From contig JAFMAU010000036.1 of NCBI GenBank assembly GCA_029784825.1, positions 1 through 18,127 on the forward strand: DNA of 18,127 nt. The letters run 5' to 3'. The translations under genes were made by a program, and so were the position numbers. This DNA comes from Nitrososphaerota archaeon. Its GTDB lineage: Archaea; Thermoproteota; Nitrososphaeria; Nitrososphaerales; UBA183. How positions within the stretch are numbered: the stretch's first letter is position 1; the number at the start of each line of letters is the position of its first letter. The notes under the pieces are model-generated. The model saw only the letters and a program-made list of their open reading frames with translations, did not search any database and was not told the DNA's origin. Of this stretch, positions 1 to 6,689 are shown piece after piece.

Positions 1-1
1 G

Positions 2-265
2 GCTCTCTTCAGCCAGGTGGGCGAGAAGCTCCCCTTCTCATGGAGCAACGTAGCAGTGCTTGGAGGGTTCCGCGGTGCCCTTTCGATAGCGCTGGCCGCT
101 TCGCTGGGGGCATCCTCAGTCGTGTCCCAAAGCGACGCCCAGACGATCACGACCATGGTCCTTGGCGTCGCGTTCCTCTCCATAACCATACAGGCGCCCT
201 TGCTTTCTCGGTACATCAGGAGCAGGTTCGGCGCGGCTGGGGCCGAGTTCGCCCTGGCACAGTAA
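2..265 (+). CDS. Na+/H+ antiporter, CPA1/NhaP type (C-terminal end, partial)
   Basis: The gene enters from the left edge, and only its last 87 codons are present, ending in TAA. The visible protein shows the last two membrane helices of a cation:proton antiporter. The first contains GGFRGALSIALA, which matches the conserved WGGLRGALSLALA-type stretch of CPA1 exchangers, whose Arg lies in the transport core. The second is a hydrophobic run ending in ITIQAPLLSRYI, followed by a short polar tail ending in FALAQ. Family members exchange Na+ or K+ for H+ across the cytoplasmic membrane for pH and salt homeostasis. The ion cannot be told from this fragment. An internal ATG-like codon at 17 is not the real start, because the frame is open to the edge. 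Confidence 0.8.
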   Translation, partial: ALFSQVGEKLPFSWSNVAVLGGFRGALSIALAASLGASSVVSQSDAQTITTMVLGVAFLSITIQAPLLSRYIRSRFGAAGAEFALAQ

Positions 266-558
266 CCCGCTTTGCGTCGCCGTCGACGCGGAGCCCAACC
301 CTGGAAGAGCCGTCCAAGCCCGGAGCACGGGCCGCCATTTCTGCGAGAGCTCTGGTCCTCTACGACGGACTCGCAGCCGAAGAAGGCCGCAATTGAGACG
401 CTCTGTCATCGAAGGGTCCCGCGCTCATCAAGACGCCGACTGCAGCCCCCTTTGTGGCGCATGCCCCCCGGCCGAGTCTGGTCTGCCAACGATGTGAGAT
501 TAGCTCCGCTAAGCGTAGGTGGATAAGTACGAGTGGTCCGTACCCTCTACCAGCAGAG
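266..558. other. Gene-poor gap with no supported feature
   Basis: No convincing coding frame lies here. The open frames on either strand have no recognisable motifs and look like GC-rich shadows. I looked for tRNA cloverleaves and the conserved TTCGA loop and found none. A short inverted repeat (274-278 with 285-289) follows the antiporter stop, and a small stem-like TTAGC/GCTAA pair lies near 500-515. Neither has a T-tract. The only signal I would name is the AT island at 522-529, listed separately. Confidence 0.5.
522..529 (+). promoter_or_regulatory. Possible TATA box for the tandem AbrB gene
   Basis: GATAAGTA is an AT-rich patch in a GC-rich stretch. Its centre is about 33 bases before the TTG at 559. 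That matches the spacing of the other TATA-like islands in this window and supports 559 as the start of the next gene. Confidence 0.4.
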
Positions 559-906
559 TTGGCAGTCGAACTTACACTCGGAGTGACTGTCGTCAGCGCA
601 GGCGGAAGGACGACCGTCCCGAGACAGGTGAGAGAGATGTTGAAACTGAAGTCCACGCTCCACAAGAAGGAGAAGATACTGTGGACCCAAGAGGGGGATG
701 AGATAGTTGTCAGGAAAGGAACGCCGCTGTCGAGTTTCAGGAAGACGCTCCTAAGCACAGAAGGAAGAGCGGCCGTTCCGAAACACATACAGGACATTCT
801 GAAACTGAAGTGCGCGCACCACAGAGAGGATAGAGTGATCTGGCTGCGGAAGGGTGATGCTGTGCTCGTCAGGAAGGGAACGCCCAGGTCGGTTCCCACC
901 GATTAG
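559..906 (+). CDS. Tandem SpoVT/AbrB-domain protein (DNA-binding, antitoxin-like)
   Basis: This 115-residue protein consists of two copies of an approximately 50-residue swapped-hairpin AbrB/MazE-type domain. Copy 1 contains LGVTVVSAGGRTTVP, then LKLK, and ends VVRKGTP. Copy 2 contains KTLLSTEGRAAVP, then LKLK, and ends LVRKGTP. The duplication is also visible in the DNA. AbrB domains normally dimerise to bind DNA, so a fused pair may form the fold within one chain. Possible roles are transcription factor or antitoxin, but no toxin gene is adjacent. I chose TTG at 559 because archaeal relatives often begin with a few residues before an LG-T-x-V-S motif, and because of the TATA-like island at 522. 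GTG at 583 and ATG at 454 are alternatives. The residues encoded between 454 and 558 do not look like protein. The stop is TAG. Confidence 0.75.
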   Translation: MAVELTLGVTVVSAGGRTTVPRQVREMLKLKSTLHKKEKILWTQEGDEIVVRKGTPLSSFRKTLLSTEGRAAVPKHIQDILKLKCAHHREDRVIWLRKGDAVLVRKGTPRSVPTD

Positions 907-923
907 GAGGGATTCGCGGCCAG

Positions 924-948
924 TCCGCAGAGACGCGTGCCCTGCGGA
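924..948. terminator. Hairpin between convergent genes
   Basis: TCCGCAG (924-930) and CTGCGGA (942-948) form a perfect 7-base-pair stem with an 11-base loop. It lies in the 59-base gap between the stops of the tandem AbrB gene (+) and the DUF35 gene (-). There is no T-tract on either side, so it is not a standard archaeal poly-T terminator. It could still help separate the two transcripts, or it may be chance in GC-rich DNA. Confidence 0.3.
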
Positions 949-965
949 GACCCGGACCCCGAAGA

Positions 966-1355
966 CTAACCTTCTACGACGAACTTGTAACCGTACAGGA
1001 TCTGGCCCGACTCGCCGTCCACCCTGACCCTCCTGACGACAGCGCGCACCTTGGCTCCGATCCTCACCGATTCTTCCGGGCAATCTACCACCTGGCTGAG
1101 AACCCGACCGCCGTTCTCCAGCTCCACCACGGCCAGGAAGAAAGGCGCCTCGGCCTCGAAGCCGGGGAGCGGCTCGTGAAGCTGGGTGTAGGTGAGTATC
1201 TTGCCGTTCTTGGGCATCTCCCTGTCCTCCACGCTCTCAGACCCGCACTTCCTGCACTTGTAGACCGGCGGGAAGAACTCGGCTCCGCACTCCGTGCACT
1301 TGCTGCCTATCAGTCTGTAGTACCTGTCCCTCTGCCGCCAGTACTGTATAGCCAA
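966..1355 (-). CDS. DUF35 zinc-ribbon/OB-fold scaffold of the thiolase-HMGCS complex
   Basis: This 129-residue protein has an N-terminal rubredoxin-like zinc ribbon and a C-terminal OB fold. The ribbon ligands are C20-x2-C23 and C34-x2-C37, flanked by the family-typical YRLIGSKC and FFPPVYKC. In archaea, DUF35 proteins bridge acetoacetyl-CoA thiolase and HMG-CoA synthase and hold the CoA arm, so the unfavourable thiolase product passes directly to the synthase. The gene is last in the minus-strand HMGCS-thiolase-DUF35 set, which fits that role. The start is a TTG that abuts the thiolase TAG stop in the same frame with no base between. Nothing upstream can be added, because the preceding in-frame codon is the stop. 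A GGAAGG-like purine run just upstream may serve as ribosome binding site, and translational coupling is likely. Confidence 0.88.
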   Translation of the reverse strand: MAIQYWRQRDRYYRLIGSKCTECGAEFFPPVYKCRKCGSESVEDREMPKNGKILTYTQLHEPLPGFEAEAPFFLAVVELENGGRVLSQVVDCPEESVRIGAKVRAVVRRVRVDGESGQILYGYKFVVEG

Positions 1356-2525
1356 CTAGGCCGCCTTCCGGAAGACGTGCACGGCGCTGGTGGTGTCGAC
1401 TGCGCCGACGTTCTGTGTCAATCCGTATTCGGCCTCCTTCAGCTGGTTCTTCCCTCCCTTCCCTGTCAGTTGCAGGCAGGCCTCCGCAATCTGGTAGAGG
1501 CCCGTCGCGCCCACGGGGTGACCCCTTGCCTTCAGACCCCCGAAAGTGTTGATCGGCATCTCCGAGTCGAAGTTGTACTTGCCCTGTGCGGCGTCCTTGG
1601 ACCCCTGTCCCTTCCTCGAGAAGCCCATCGCCTCGAGTGCCAGCGCCCCCACCACGGAGAAGGCATCGTGGATTTCGGCGAAGTCGAGCTTCGACCTGGG
1701 CACCGCCGATTCCTCCATGGCCGCCCTGAATGCTTCCTCGGTGGCCGTGAATTTCAGCATGTCCTTCCTGTCATAGACGCTGAAGACCGTGGTCGCTATC
1801 CTGCCGCCCAGCACCTCGACGAGGCTCTTGGAGTCTGCCGCCGCCTTCTCCCCGACAAGGAGGGCCGCGGCCGCACCGTCACCGACGGGCGCGCAGTCGA
1901 AGAGCCTCAGCGGGTCGGCGATCATGGCTGACCGGGCCACGATCTCGGGCGTGATGGCGCGTCTGAACTGCGCGTGCTCGGCCGTCACAGCGTTCTTGTG
2001 GTCGATGACTGGGATTGCGCTCAGCTCGTCCCTGGTCACACCGGTCTGCTCCATGTAGAGTCTTGCCAGCAGCGCGTTCATCGCCGCGAAAGTCGCTCCC
2101 ACGAACTGTGTGTACTCGAAGGACTCAGCCATGGCCAGGGCCTGTGAGACGGCCTCCGGCTCTAGGTCCCTCATCTTCTCCACTCCGACCACCAGCGCAG
2201 TCTCGAGTGCGCCCGACTTCACCAGCCTGTAGGCCACGTTGAAAGCCGATGCGCCGGACGCGCATGCCGCCTCGACCTTGAATGCTGGGACGCCTTCGTA
2301 ACCCAGCGCGCTTGCCACGAGAGCTCCGAGGTGCTCCTGGTTCGCCCCCATGGAGCTGAACATGTTCCCGACGAAGATCTGCTGCGGCTTCACTGCGGGC
2401 GCACCCTTCAGCGCCCCCCTCGCGGCCTGGACGGCCAGGTCGAGGATGGAGCTCTCCCAGTGGTCCGCCACCTTTGTGAAGCCGACCGAAGCGACGTAAG
2501 CCTTTCCGTTAGCCAAGTCTGTCAC
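1356..2525 (-). CDS. Acetyl-CoA C-acetyltransferase (archaeal SCP2-type thiolase)
   Basis: This 389-residue thiolase condenses two acetyl-CoA to acetoacetyl-CoA, the first step of the mevalonate pathway. The nucleophilic cysteine is C88 in VEAACASGASAF. The HDAF motif is at H286, and the catalytic GHP is at 335-337 in GLKARGHPVGATG. The C-terminal loop reads LTQNVGA and lacks the second CxG cysteine of bacterial biosynthetic thiolases. This is usual for archaeal SCP2-like thiolases that work with HMGCS and DUF35. The start is GTG, overlapping the HMGCS stop by one base (TAGTG). The stop TAG is followed immediately by the DUF35 start, so translation of all three genes is probably coupled. An SCP2-like thiolase of other acyl-CoA specificity is possible, but the neighbours argue for acetoacetyl-CoA. 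Confidence 0.92.
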   Translation of the reverse strand: MTDLANGKAYVASVGFTKVADHWESSILDLAVQAARGALKGAPAVKPQQIFVGNMFSSMGANQEHLGALVASALGYEGVPAFKVEAACASGASAFNVAYRLVKSGALETALVVGVEKMRDLEPEAVSQALAMAESFEYTQFVGATFAAMNALLARLYMEQTGVTRDELSAIPVIDHKNAVTAEHAQFRRAITPEIVARSAMIADPLRLFDCAPVGDGAAAALLVGEKAAADSKSLVEVLGGRIATTVFSVYDRKDMLKFTATEEAFRAAMEESAVPRSKLDFAEIHDAFSVVGALALEAMGFSRKGQGSKDAAQGKYNFDSEMPINTFGGLKARGHPVGATGLYQIAEACLQLTGKGGKNQLKEAEYGLTQNVGAVDTTSAVHVFRKAA

Positions 2526-3568
2526 TACCTGTGAAGCTTGTCCCTGTACTTTGTGTATGTCGAATAATCAATCCTAGTCCCTCTCTGAAGCATTGACTTT
2601 ACCGTGGGGTTGGTCCCGCGTTTCTTCCTTATGCCGTCCATGACTTCGATACAGAACGCATCGGAGCCAGCGCCCGAACCGAAGCTCGCCATCAGGATCT
2701 TGTCGCCGGGTTCGGCTTCGTCGAGCACCGCTGCCAAGCCTATGGGCGACGAGCCGGCGTAGGTGTTCCCTATCATGGGGTTGAGCAGTCCCGTCTTGAT
2801 CTGGTCGGCGTTGAAACCCAGCCTCGTGGCCACCTCCACGGGGAACCTGGGATTGGGCTGATGGAAGACGGCGTAGTCGAAGTCGCTCGCCTTGTGGCCG
2901 GTCTCCTCGAAGAGCGTCGTGACCGCCTTCTCAATGTGATGGAAGTATGCAGGCTCGCCCGTGAACCTGGAGAGGTGCCTCGGATACCTCTGGTGCTGCC
3001 TCCTCCAGAAGTCGCCCGTGTCCGATACGAAGGAGGTGCTGCAGTCGAAGTAGGCGATCGCGTCCCTGTCCTTCTGCCCGATCACGAACGCCGCTCCTCC
3101 GCTGGCAGCGGTGTATTCGAGGTCGTCGCCAGGCTTCCCTTGCGCTGTGTCCATGCCGATCGCAAGTCCAGCGTCAATCATGCCCGAACCGACAAGTCCC
3201 ATGACCACTTGCATCGCCTCCGTCCCCGCCTTGCAGGCGAACTCCAGGTCAGCGGCGAGCGTGTGGTGCTGCCCGAGCGCCTGGGAGACTATCGTGCTGG
3301 TCGGTTTGACAGCGTACGGCTTCGACTCGGTGCCGACAAAGACAGCTCCGAGATGCTCTGCGCCGGCCATCTTCATCGCCATCCTGGACGCCTCGATGGC
3401 CATGGTAGCCACGTCCTCGTCGAGGCCGGCCACAGCCTTCTCCAGGTTCGGCCCAGTTCCGCCGCCCTTCCAGACCCTTGCGATCTCGGTCGTGGGCAGA
3501 CGGTAGTACGGGACGTAGGCGCCGTAGCCTCTGATTGCGGCAGGAACCTTGCTTCTCATGACGTGCAT
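2525..3568 (-). CDS. Hydroxymethylglutaryl-CoA synthase, archaeal type
   Basis: The enzyme joins acetyl-CoA to acetoacetyl-CoA to give HMG-CoA for isoprenoid ether-lipid synthesis. The catalytic residues seen are E59 in MAIEAS, the acyl-accepting C112 in EFACKAGTEA and H236 in VFHQPNP. The late GSGAGSDAF loop is also typical. I place the start at ATG 3568, giving 347 residues, the usual archaeal length. An upstream in-frame ATG at 3604 would add 12 residues, but it lies inside the TATA-like TTTATGTA of this gene. ATG 3559 (MRSKVPAAIRGYG) is also possible. The gene opens the HMGCS-thiolase-DUF35 set and overlaps the thiolase start by one base. It has its own promoter, separate from rpo12 upstream. 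Confidence 0.92.
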   Translation of the reverse strand: MHVMRSKVPAAIRGYGAYVPYYRLPTTEIARVWKGGGTGPNLEKAVAGLDEDVATMAIEASRMAMKMAGAEHLGAVFVGTESKPYAVKPTSTIVSQALGQHHTLAADLEFACKAGTEAMQVVMGLVGSGMIDAGLAIGMDTAQGKPGDDLEYTAASGGAAFVIGQKDRDAIAYFDCSTSFVSDTGDFWRRQHQRYPRHLSRFTGEPAYFHHIEKAVTTLFEETGHKASDFDYAVFHQPNPRFPVEVATRLGFNADQIKTGLLNPMIGNTYAGSSPIGLAAVLDEAEPGDKILMASFGSGAGSDAFCIEVMDGIRKKRGTNPTVKSMLQRGTRIDYSTYTKYRDKLHR

Positions 3569-3599
3569 CTGAGAATCGAAAGCGCCCCGCGCCGTCGCA

Positions 3600-3607
3600 T
3601 ACATAAA
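3600..3607 (-). promoter_or_regulatory. TATA-like box for the HMGCS-thiolase-DUF35 operon
   Basis: On the minus strand this reads TTTATGTA. Transcription would be expected about 26 bases downstream, near 3577, leaving a leader of roughly 9 bases before ATG 3568. This argues against the ATG at 3604 as the start. Confidence 0.5.
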
Positions 3608-3665
3608 CGATGAGGCGCCTGCAACATGCTGAGTTAGGCAGATGACGAAACCCTAAGACGTATGG

Positions 3666-3869
3666 CTAGACGGCCTTGATCTGTTTGACGACGGGGGGCC
3701 GCGCCTTTCTGAAGACCCTGTATCCGCAGATGCACTTTACCTCGGGGAGCCGCGACAACTCCTCCTGGGTCGTCCGCGTGCCGCATCTCACGCACTCGTA
3801 CACTGCGCCCGCGAAGACCTTCGCCGGCTCTGCCGGCTTCTCTGGCGCTGGCGTAGGGACTTCTGACAT
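3666..3869 (-). CDS. rpo12: DNA-directed RNA polymerase subunit P (Rpo12)
   Basis: This 67-residue protein is the archaeal homologue of eukaryotic Rpb12, a zinc-ribbon subunit that helps assemble the Rpo3-Rpo10-Rpo11-Rpo12 part of the polymerase. The C-terminal tail ARPPVVKQIKAV is close to the family consensus. The ribbon has C26-x2-C29 in YECVRCG and a second pair, C46 and C48, in VKCICGYRVF. The second pair has one residue between the cysteines, where the usual form is CPxCG. A Pro/Ala/Glu-rich N-terminal extension of about 20 residues precedes the ribbon, so the protein is longer than the usual 45-50 residues. The start is ATG with an AT island 31 bases upstream. The gene sits alone between acs and the HMGCS operon. 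The alternative names are rpoP and rpoP-like zinc ribbon. Confidence 0.88.
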   Translation of the reverse strand: MSEVPTPAPEKPAEPAKVFAGAVYECVRCGTRTTQEELSRLPEVKCICGYRVFRKARPPVVKQIKAV

Positions 3870-3895
3870 GGCTTTGGAAAACCCGATTTTCCCCG

Positions 3896-3904
3896 TATTT
3901 GTAT
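3896..3904 (-). promoter_or_regulatory. TATA-like box for rpo12
   Basis: The minus strand reads ATACAAATA within an A-rich run. Its centre is about 31 bases before ATG 3869, which predicts a leader of only a few bases. Confidence 0.45.
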
Positions 3905-3922
3905 CTTTTTCTCGAAGGTTGA

Positions 3923-5905
3923 CTATCGCGAGATTTCTCTCCTCAGGTCTTCGTAGGCCCTCTTCACCTCGTCCACGGACGCCTCGTCCTCGAGGGTTGT
4001 GACGTCGCCGACGGGCGTGCCCTGAACCACGGCCTTGACCACGCGCCGCATTATCTTGGCGCTTCTCGTCTTGGGGAGCTTCGAGACGAAGTAGACTTCC
4101 TTGAGCGTGGCGATGTGGCCCACGTGTTCGCGCACCCTCTCCTTCAGCTCCTCCCTCAGCTGCTCGCCCGGCTGACTCCCCGCGCGAAGTATGACGAAAG
4201 CGACGGGTATCTCCCCCTTGAAGTCGTCAGGCACAGCAACGACCGCCGCTTCGGCCACCGACGGGTGGTGTACCAGGGCGGACTCCAGCTCGTAGGTCCC
4301 CAACCTGTGCCCCGCGACCTTGATCACGTCGTCGGCCCTGCCCAGTATCCAGAAGTAGCCGTCCCCGTCCTTGACCGCGTAGTCGCCCGCGTAGAACCAG
4401 CCGGGAAACCTGCTCCAGTAGACCTGCCTGTACCTCTCGGGGTCCTTGTGGATTGTCAGCGGCATCCCGGGCCAGGGCCGCTTTATGACGAGGTAGCCCC
4501 TGGCGAGCGGCGCAGAAGGCCTTCCCGAGTCATCGACCACGTCGGCTTCGACCCCGGGAATCGGCAGTCCGTTCGTGCCCGGCTTCATGGGCGTCATATC
4601 TCCGCCCGGGGTCAGACTGATCAGTATTCCCCCGGTCTCGGTCATCCACCAGGTGCTCCCGAAAGGGACCTTGTCCCTGCCGACCAGCCGGTGCATCCAG
4701 CGGAAGGCGGCCGGGTTGATGGGCTCCCCCACCGAGTGCATCAGTCGGACCGAGGAGACGTCGTGCCTTGTCACCCACTCGTCCCCCATCTTCATGAAGC
4801 CTCGAATGGCTGTGGGCGAAGTGTAGAGGACGCTGACCTTGTGCCTCTCTATGAGCGAGACCCAGCGGTCCGGGCGCGGATGGTCCACCGCGCCCTCGTA
4901 CATCACGGTCGTCGCCCCCTCCATCAGGGGGCCGAAGACGGTGTAGGAGTGGCCGGTCACCCAGCCTATGTCGGCTGTGCACCAGTAGACGTCGTCCCTG
5001 TTGATGTCGAAGACCCAGTTCATGGTGGCGTGAAGCAGCGTCATGTACCCTCCGAGGTCGTGCACCTGCCCCTTTGGCTTCCCGGTTGTCCCCGAGGTGT
5101 GAAGGATGAAGAGCGGTTCCTCGGACCTGACCCTCACGGGCTCGACGTAGGCATCTGGGCGGACGTCGCCGAGGGCGCGGTCGTAATACTCGTCCCTGCC
5201 TTCTTTCATCCGGATCGGGGTGCCGACCCTTCTCAGGACGAGTTCGTGCTCCACGCAGGGAGTCTTGGACACGGCAGCGTCCGCGATCTCCTTCAGCTTG
5301 ATGACGTTCCCTCTCCGCCACCCGCCGTCCGCCGTGACGAGCAGCTTTGCGTCCGCGTCCTGCAGCCTTTCCGCCAGCGCTTCGTCGCTGAACCCGGAGA
5401 AGATGACTGTGAACGGGGCTCCCAGCCTGGCTGCAGCGAGCATGACCGTGGGGAACTCGGGGATCATCGGAAGGTAGATGCCGACGGCGTCGCCTTTCCT
5501 GACCCCATACCTTTCCCGCAACAGGTACGCCAGGCGGTTCACGTCCTGGTGGAGCTGGCCGTAGGTGACCCTCCGGACCTCCTTCGGGCCCGCCCCTTCC
5601 ACGGGCTCACCTTCCCACAGTATGGCCGTCTTGTCTCTCAGCGGACCTTTCGCGTGTCTGTCGACGCAGAGCTGGCTTGCGTTCAATTCTCCGCCTACGA
5701 ACCACTTGTAGAATGGCGGGTTGTCGTCGTCCAGGAGCCTATCCCACTTCCTGAACCAGTCGAGTTCGGAGGCCACGGCCGACCAGAACTCCGGGCCGCG
5801 CGCAAGAGTGTTCCGGTGGGCATCAAGATACTTCTTGGGCGGGACCGTCTCCCAGCCGTCGGCCCGAACCTGCTCACCGAAGGGCAGCGACCAGTTGACA
5901 GACAA
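3923..5905 (-). CDS. acs: Acetyl-CoA synthetase (AMP-forming, Acs type)
   Basis: This 660-residue enzyme activates acetate with ATP and CoA to acetyl-CoA through an acetyl-adenylate. The ATP-binding P-loop is ILHTSGTTGKPKG at 267-279. STWWMTETGG holds the Trp (W420) that in Acs limits the pocket to acetate or propionate. The hinge region shows GWFYAGDYAVKDGDGYFWIL, followed by GRADDVIKVAGHRLGT. The acetylatable catalytic lysine is K617 in KTRSAKIMRR, where Ala replaces the usual Gly of RSGK. Length and order match bacterial and archaeal Acs, although propionyl-CoA synthetase is possible. The start is a TTG about 29 bases from a TATA-like box, suggesting a nearly leaderless message. The gene lies between a glycosyltransferase and rpo12, and could feed acetyl-CoA to the mevalonate genes downstream, but it has its own promoter and a TAG stop. 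Confidence 0.93.
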   Translation of the reverse strand: MSVNWSLPFGEQVRADGWETVPPKKYLDAHRNTLARGPEFWSAVASELDWFRKWDRLLDDDNPPFYKWFVGGELNASQLCVDRHAKGPLRDKTAILWEGEPVEGAGPKEVRRVTYGQLHQDVNRLAYLLRERYGVRKGDAVGIYLPMIPEFPTVMLAAARLGAPFTVIFSGFSDEALAERLQDADAKLLVTADGGWRRGNVIKLKEIADAAVSKTPCVEHELVLRRVGTPIRMKEGRDEYYDRALGDVRPDAYVEPVRVRSEEPLFILHTSGTTGKPKGQVHDLGGYMTLLHATMNWVFDINRDDVYWCTADIGWVTGHSYTVFGPLMEGATTVMYEGAVDHPRPDRWVSLIERHKVSVLYTSPTAIRGFMKMGDEWVTRHDVSSVRLMHSVGEPINPAAFRWMHRLVGRDKVPFGSTWWMTETGGILISLTPGGDMTPMKPGTNGLPIPGVEADVVDDSGRPSAPLARGYLVIKRPWPGMPLTIHKDPERYRQVYWSRFPGWFYAGDYAVKDGDGYFWILGRADDVIKVAGHRLGTYELESALVHHPSVAEAAVVAVPDDFKGEIPVAFVILRAGSQPGEQLREELKERVREHVGHIATLKEVYFVSKLPKTRSAKIMRRVVKAVVQGTPVGDVTTLEDEASVDEVKRAYEDLRREISR

Positions 5906-5930
5906 CTTCTGAGCGGCGCGCCTGGATCGG

Positions 5931-5938
5931 ATTTAGAA
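5931..5938 (-). promoter_or_regulatory. TATA-like box for acs
   Basis: The minus strand reads TTCTAAAT in the 56-base gap after the GT2 gene. Its centre is 29-30 bases before the TTG start, which supports that unusual start and separate transcription of acs. Confidence 0.45.
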
Positions 5939-5961
5939 CTTTCTCGACGGTCTTCGTCGCT

Positions 5962-6675
5962 TTAGCCAATTGACGACATGCGCACCTTCAAGACGCCGAA
6001 GAAGAACCTGATGACCTCGCCGGAGCCGAGTTTCGACTCTCCCGCGGTCCTCTCTCCAAAGATGAACGGCACCTCTGCCATCCTCATGCCTCGCTTCTTC
6101 AGCAGGTAGAGCGACGCCACCTGGAAGACGAATTCGGATGCCTGGGCGTCGCTTTCGACCAGGGCCTGCGCGGCCGCCTTGCTGAGAGCCCTGAACCCCG
6201 AGGTGCAATCCTTCACCGGAATCCCCAGGAGGACCTTGGCGTAGAGATTTGCCCCCCAGCTCACGGTCCGCCTCCAGTGGCTCCATCCAAGCGTCCCGCC
6301 GCCTGCGACCTTCCTCGACGCGACAGCCACATCAACGGCCGGACCGAGCGCGGCAATCAGCTCAGGTATCTTCTCTGGCGGATGCTGCAGGTCCGCGTCC
6401 ATCTCGACCAGGACGTCGGACCCAAACTTCCCCATCGCCTCCGCGAAGCCCTCGACGTGGGCGGAGCCGATGCCCTTCTTCTCTGCGCGCAGGAGGAGGT
6501 GGACCGAGGGGTTCCTCGACATCTCCTCTCTTATTGCGTCGGCTGTCCCGTCGGGGCTGCCGTCGTCGACGAAGAGCACCTGGAGCCCCGGGACCCCTAC
6601 CTTCCCCAGACGTTCAATGAGGGGCCTGATGTTCTGCCTCTCGTTGTACGTCGGGACCACGACGCAGGCGTTCAC
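5962..6675 (-). CDS. GT2 glycosyltransferase, polyprenyl-phosphate mannosyltransferase (DPM1-like)
   Basis: This 237-residue GT-A enzyme resembles Dpm1, which moves mannose from GDP-mannose to dolichyl phosphate at the cytoplasmic face of the membrane. It has VVPTYNERQNI at the N-terminus, the nucleotide-binding FVDDGSPDGT (35-44), the metal-binding DAD in EMDADLQHPP (91-100), the acceptor-side SWGAN and CTSGFRA, and the late FGERTAGESKL typical of Dpm1. There is no C-terminal membrane segment, so this is the soluble single-domain form. Sugar specificity is inferred; glucose is possible. It starts with GTG, 14 bases after the aminotransferase stop and behind an AGGGTGG purine run, so the two are likely cotranscribed. 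A divergent GT-C transferase nearby could use its product. Confidence 0.85.
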   Translation of the reverse strand: MNACVVVPTYNERQNIRPLIERLGKVGVPGLQVLFVDDGSPDGTADAIREEMSRNPSVHLLLRAEKKGIGSAHVEGFAEAMGKFGSDVLVEMDADLQHPPEKIPELIAALGPAVDVAVASRKVAGGGTLGWSHWRRTVSWGANLYAKVLLGIPVKDCTSGFRALSKAAAQALVESDAQASEFVFQVASLYLLKKRGMRMAEVPFIFGERTAGESKLGSGEVIRFFFGVLKVRMSSIG

Positions 6676-6689
6676 GCGGCCACCCTTCG

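Noticed and set aside
454..540. tRNA-like or structured RNA upstream of the tandem AbrB gene
   Set aside because: Only short stems (TTAGC/GCTAA) are present. There is no acceptor stem pairing, anticodon arm or TTCGA loop.
1353..1358. Pyrrolysine-type read-through of the thiolase TAG
   Set aside because: TAG ends about half the genes here, including acs, rpo12, HMGCS and polB, so it is an ordinary stop. The DUF35 frame also has its own TTG immediately after it.
3569..3604. HMGCS start at ATG 3604
   Set aside because: The codon lies inside the TATA-like TTTATGTA, the added residues are unlike the family, and ATG 3568 gives the normal length.
4115..5965. Plus-strand open frame of 616 codons opposite acs
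   Set aside because: It is antisense to a well-supported enzyme, lacks any recognisable domain, and is the expected third-position mirror of a GC-rich gene.
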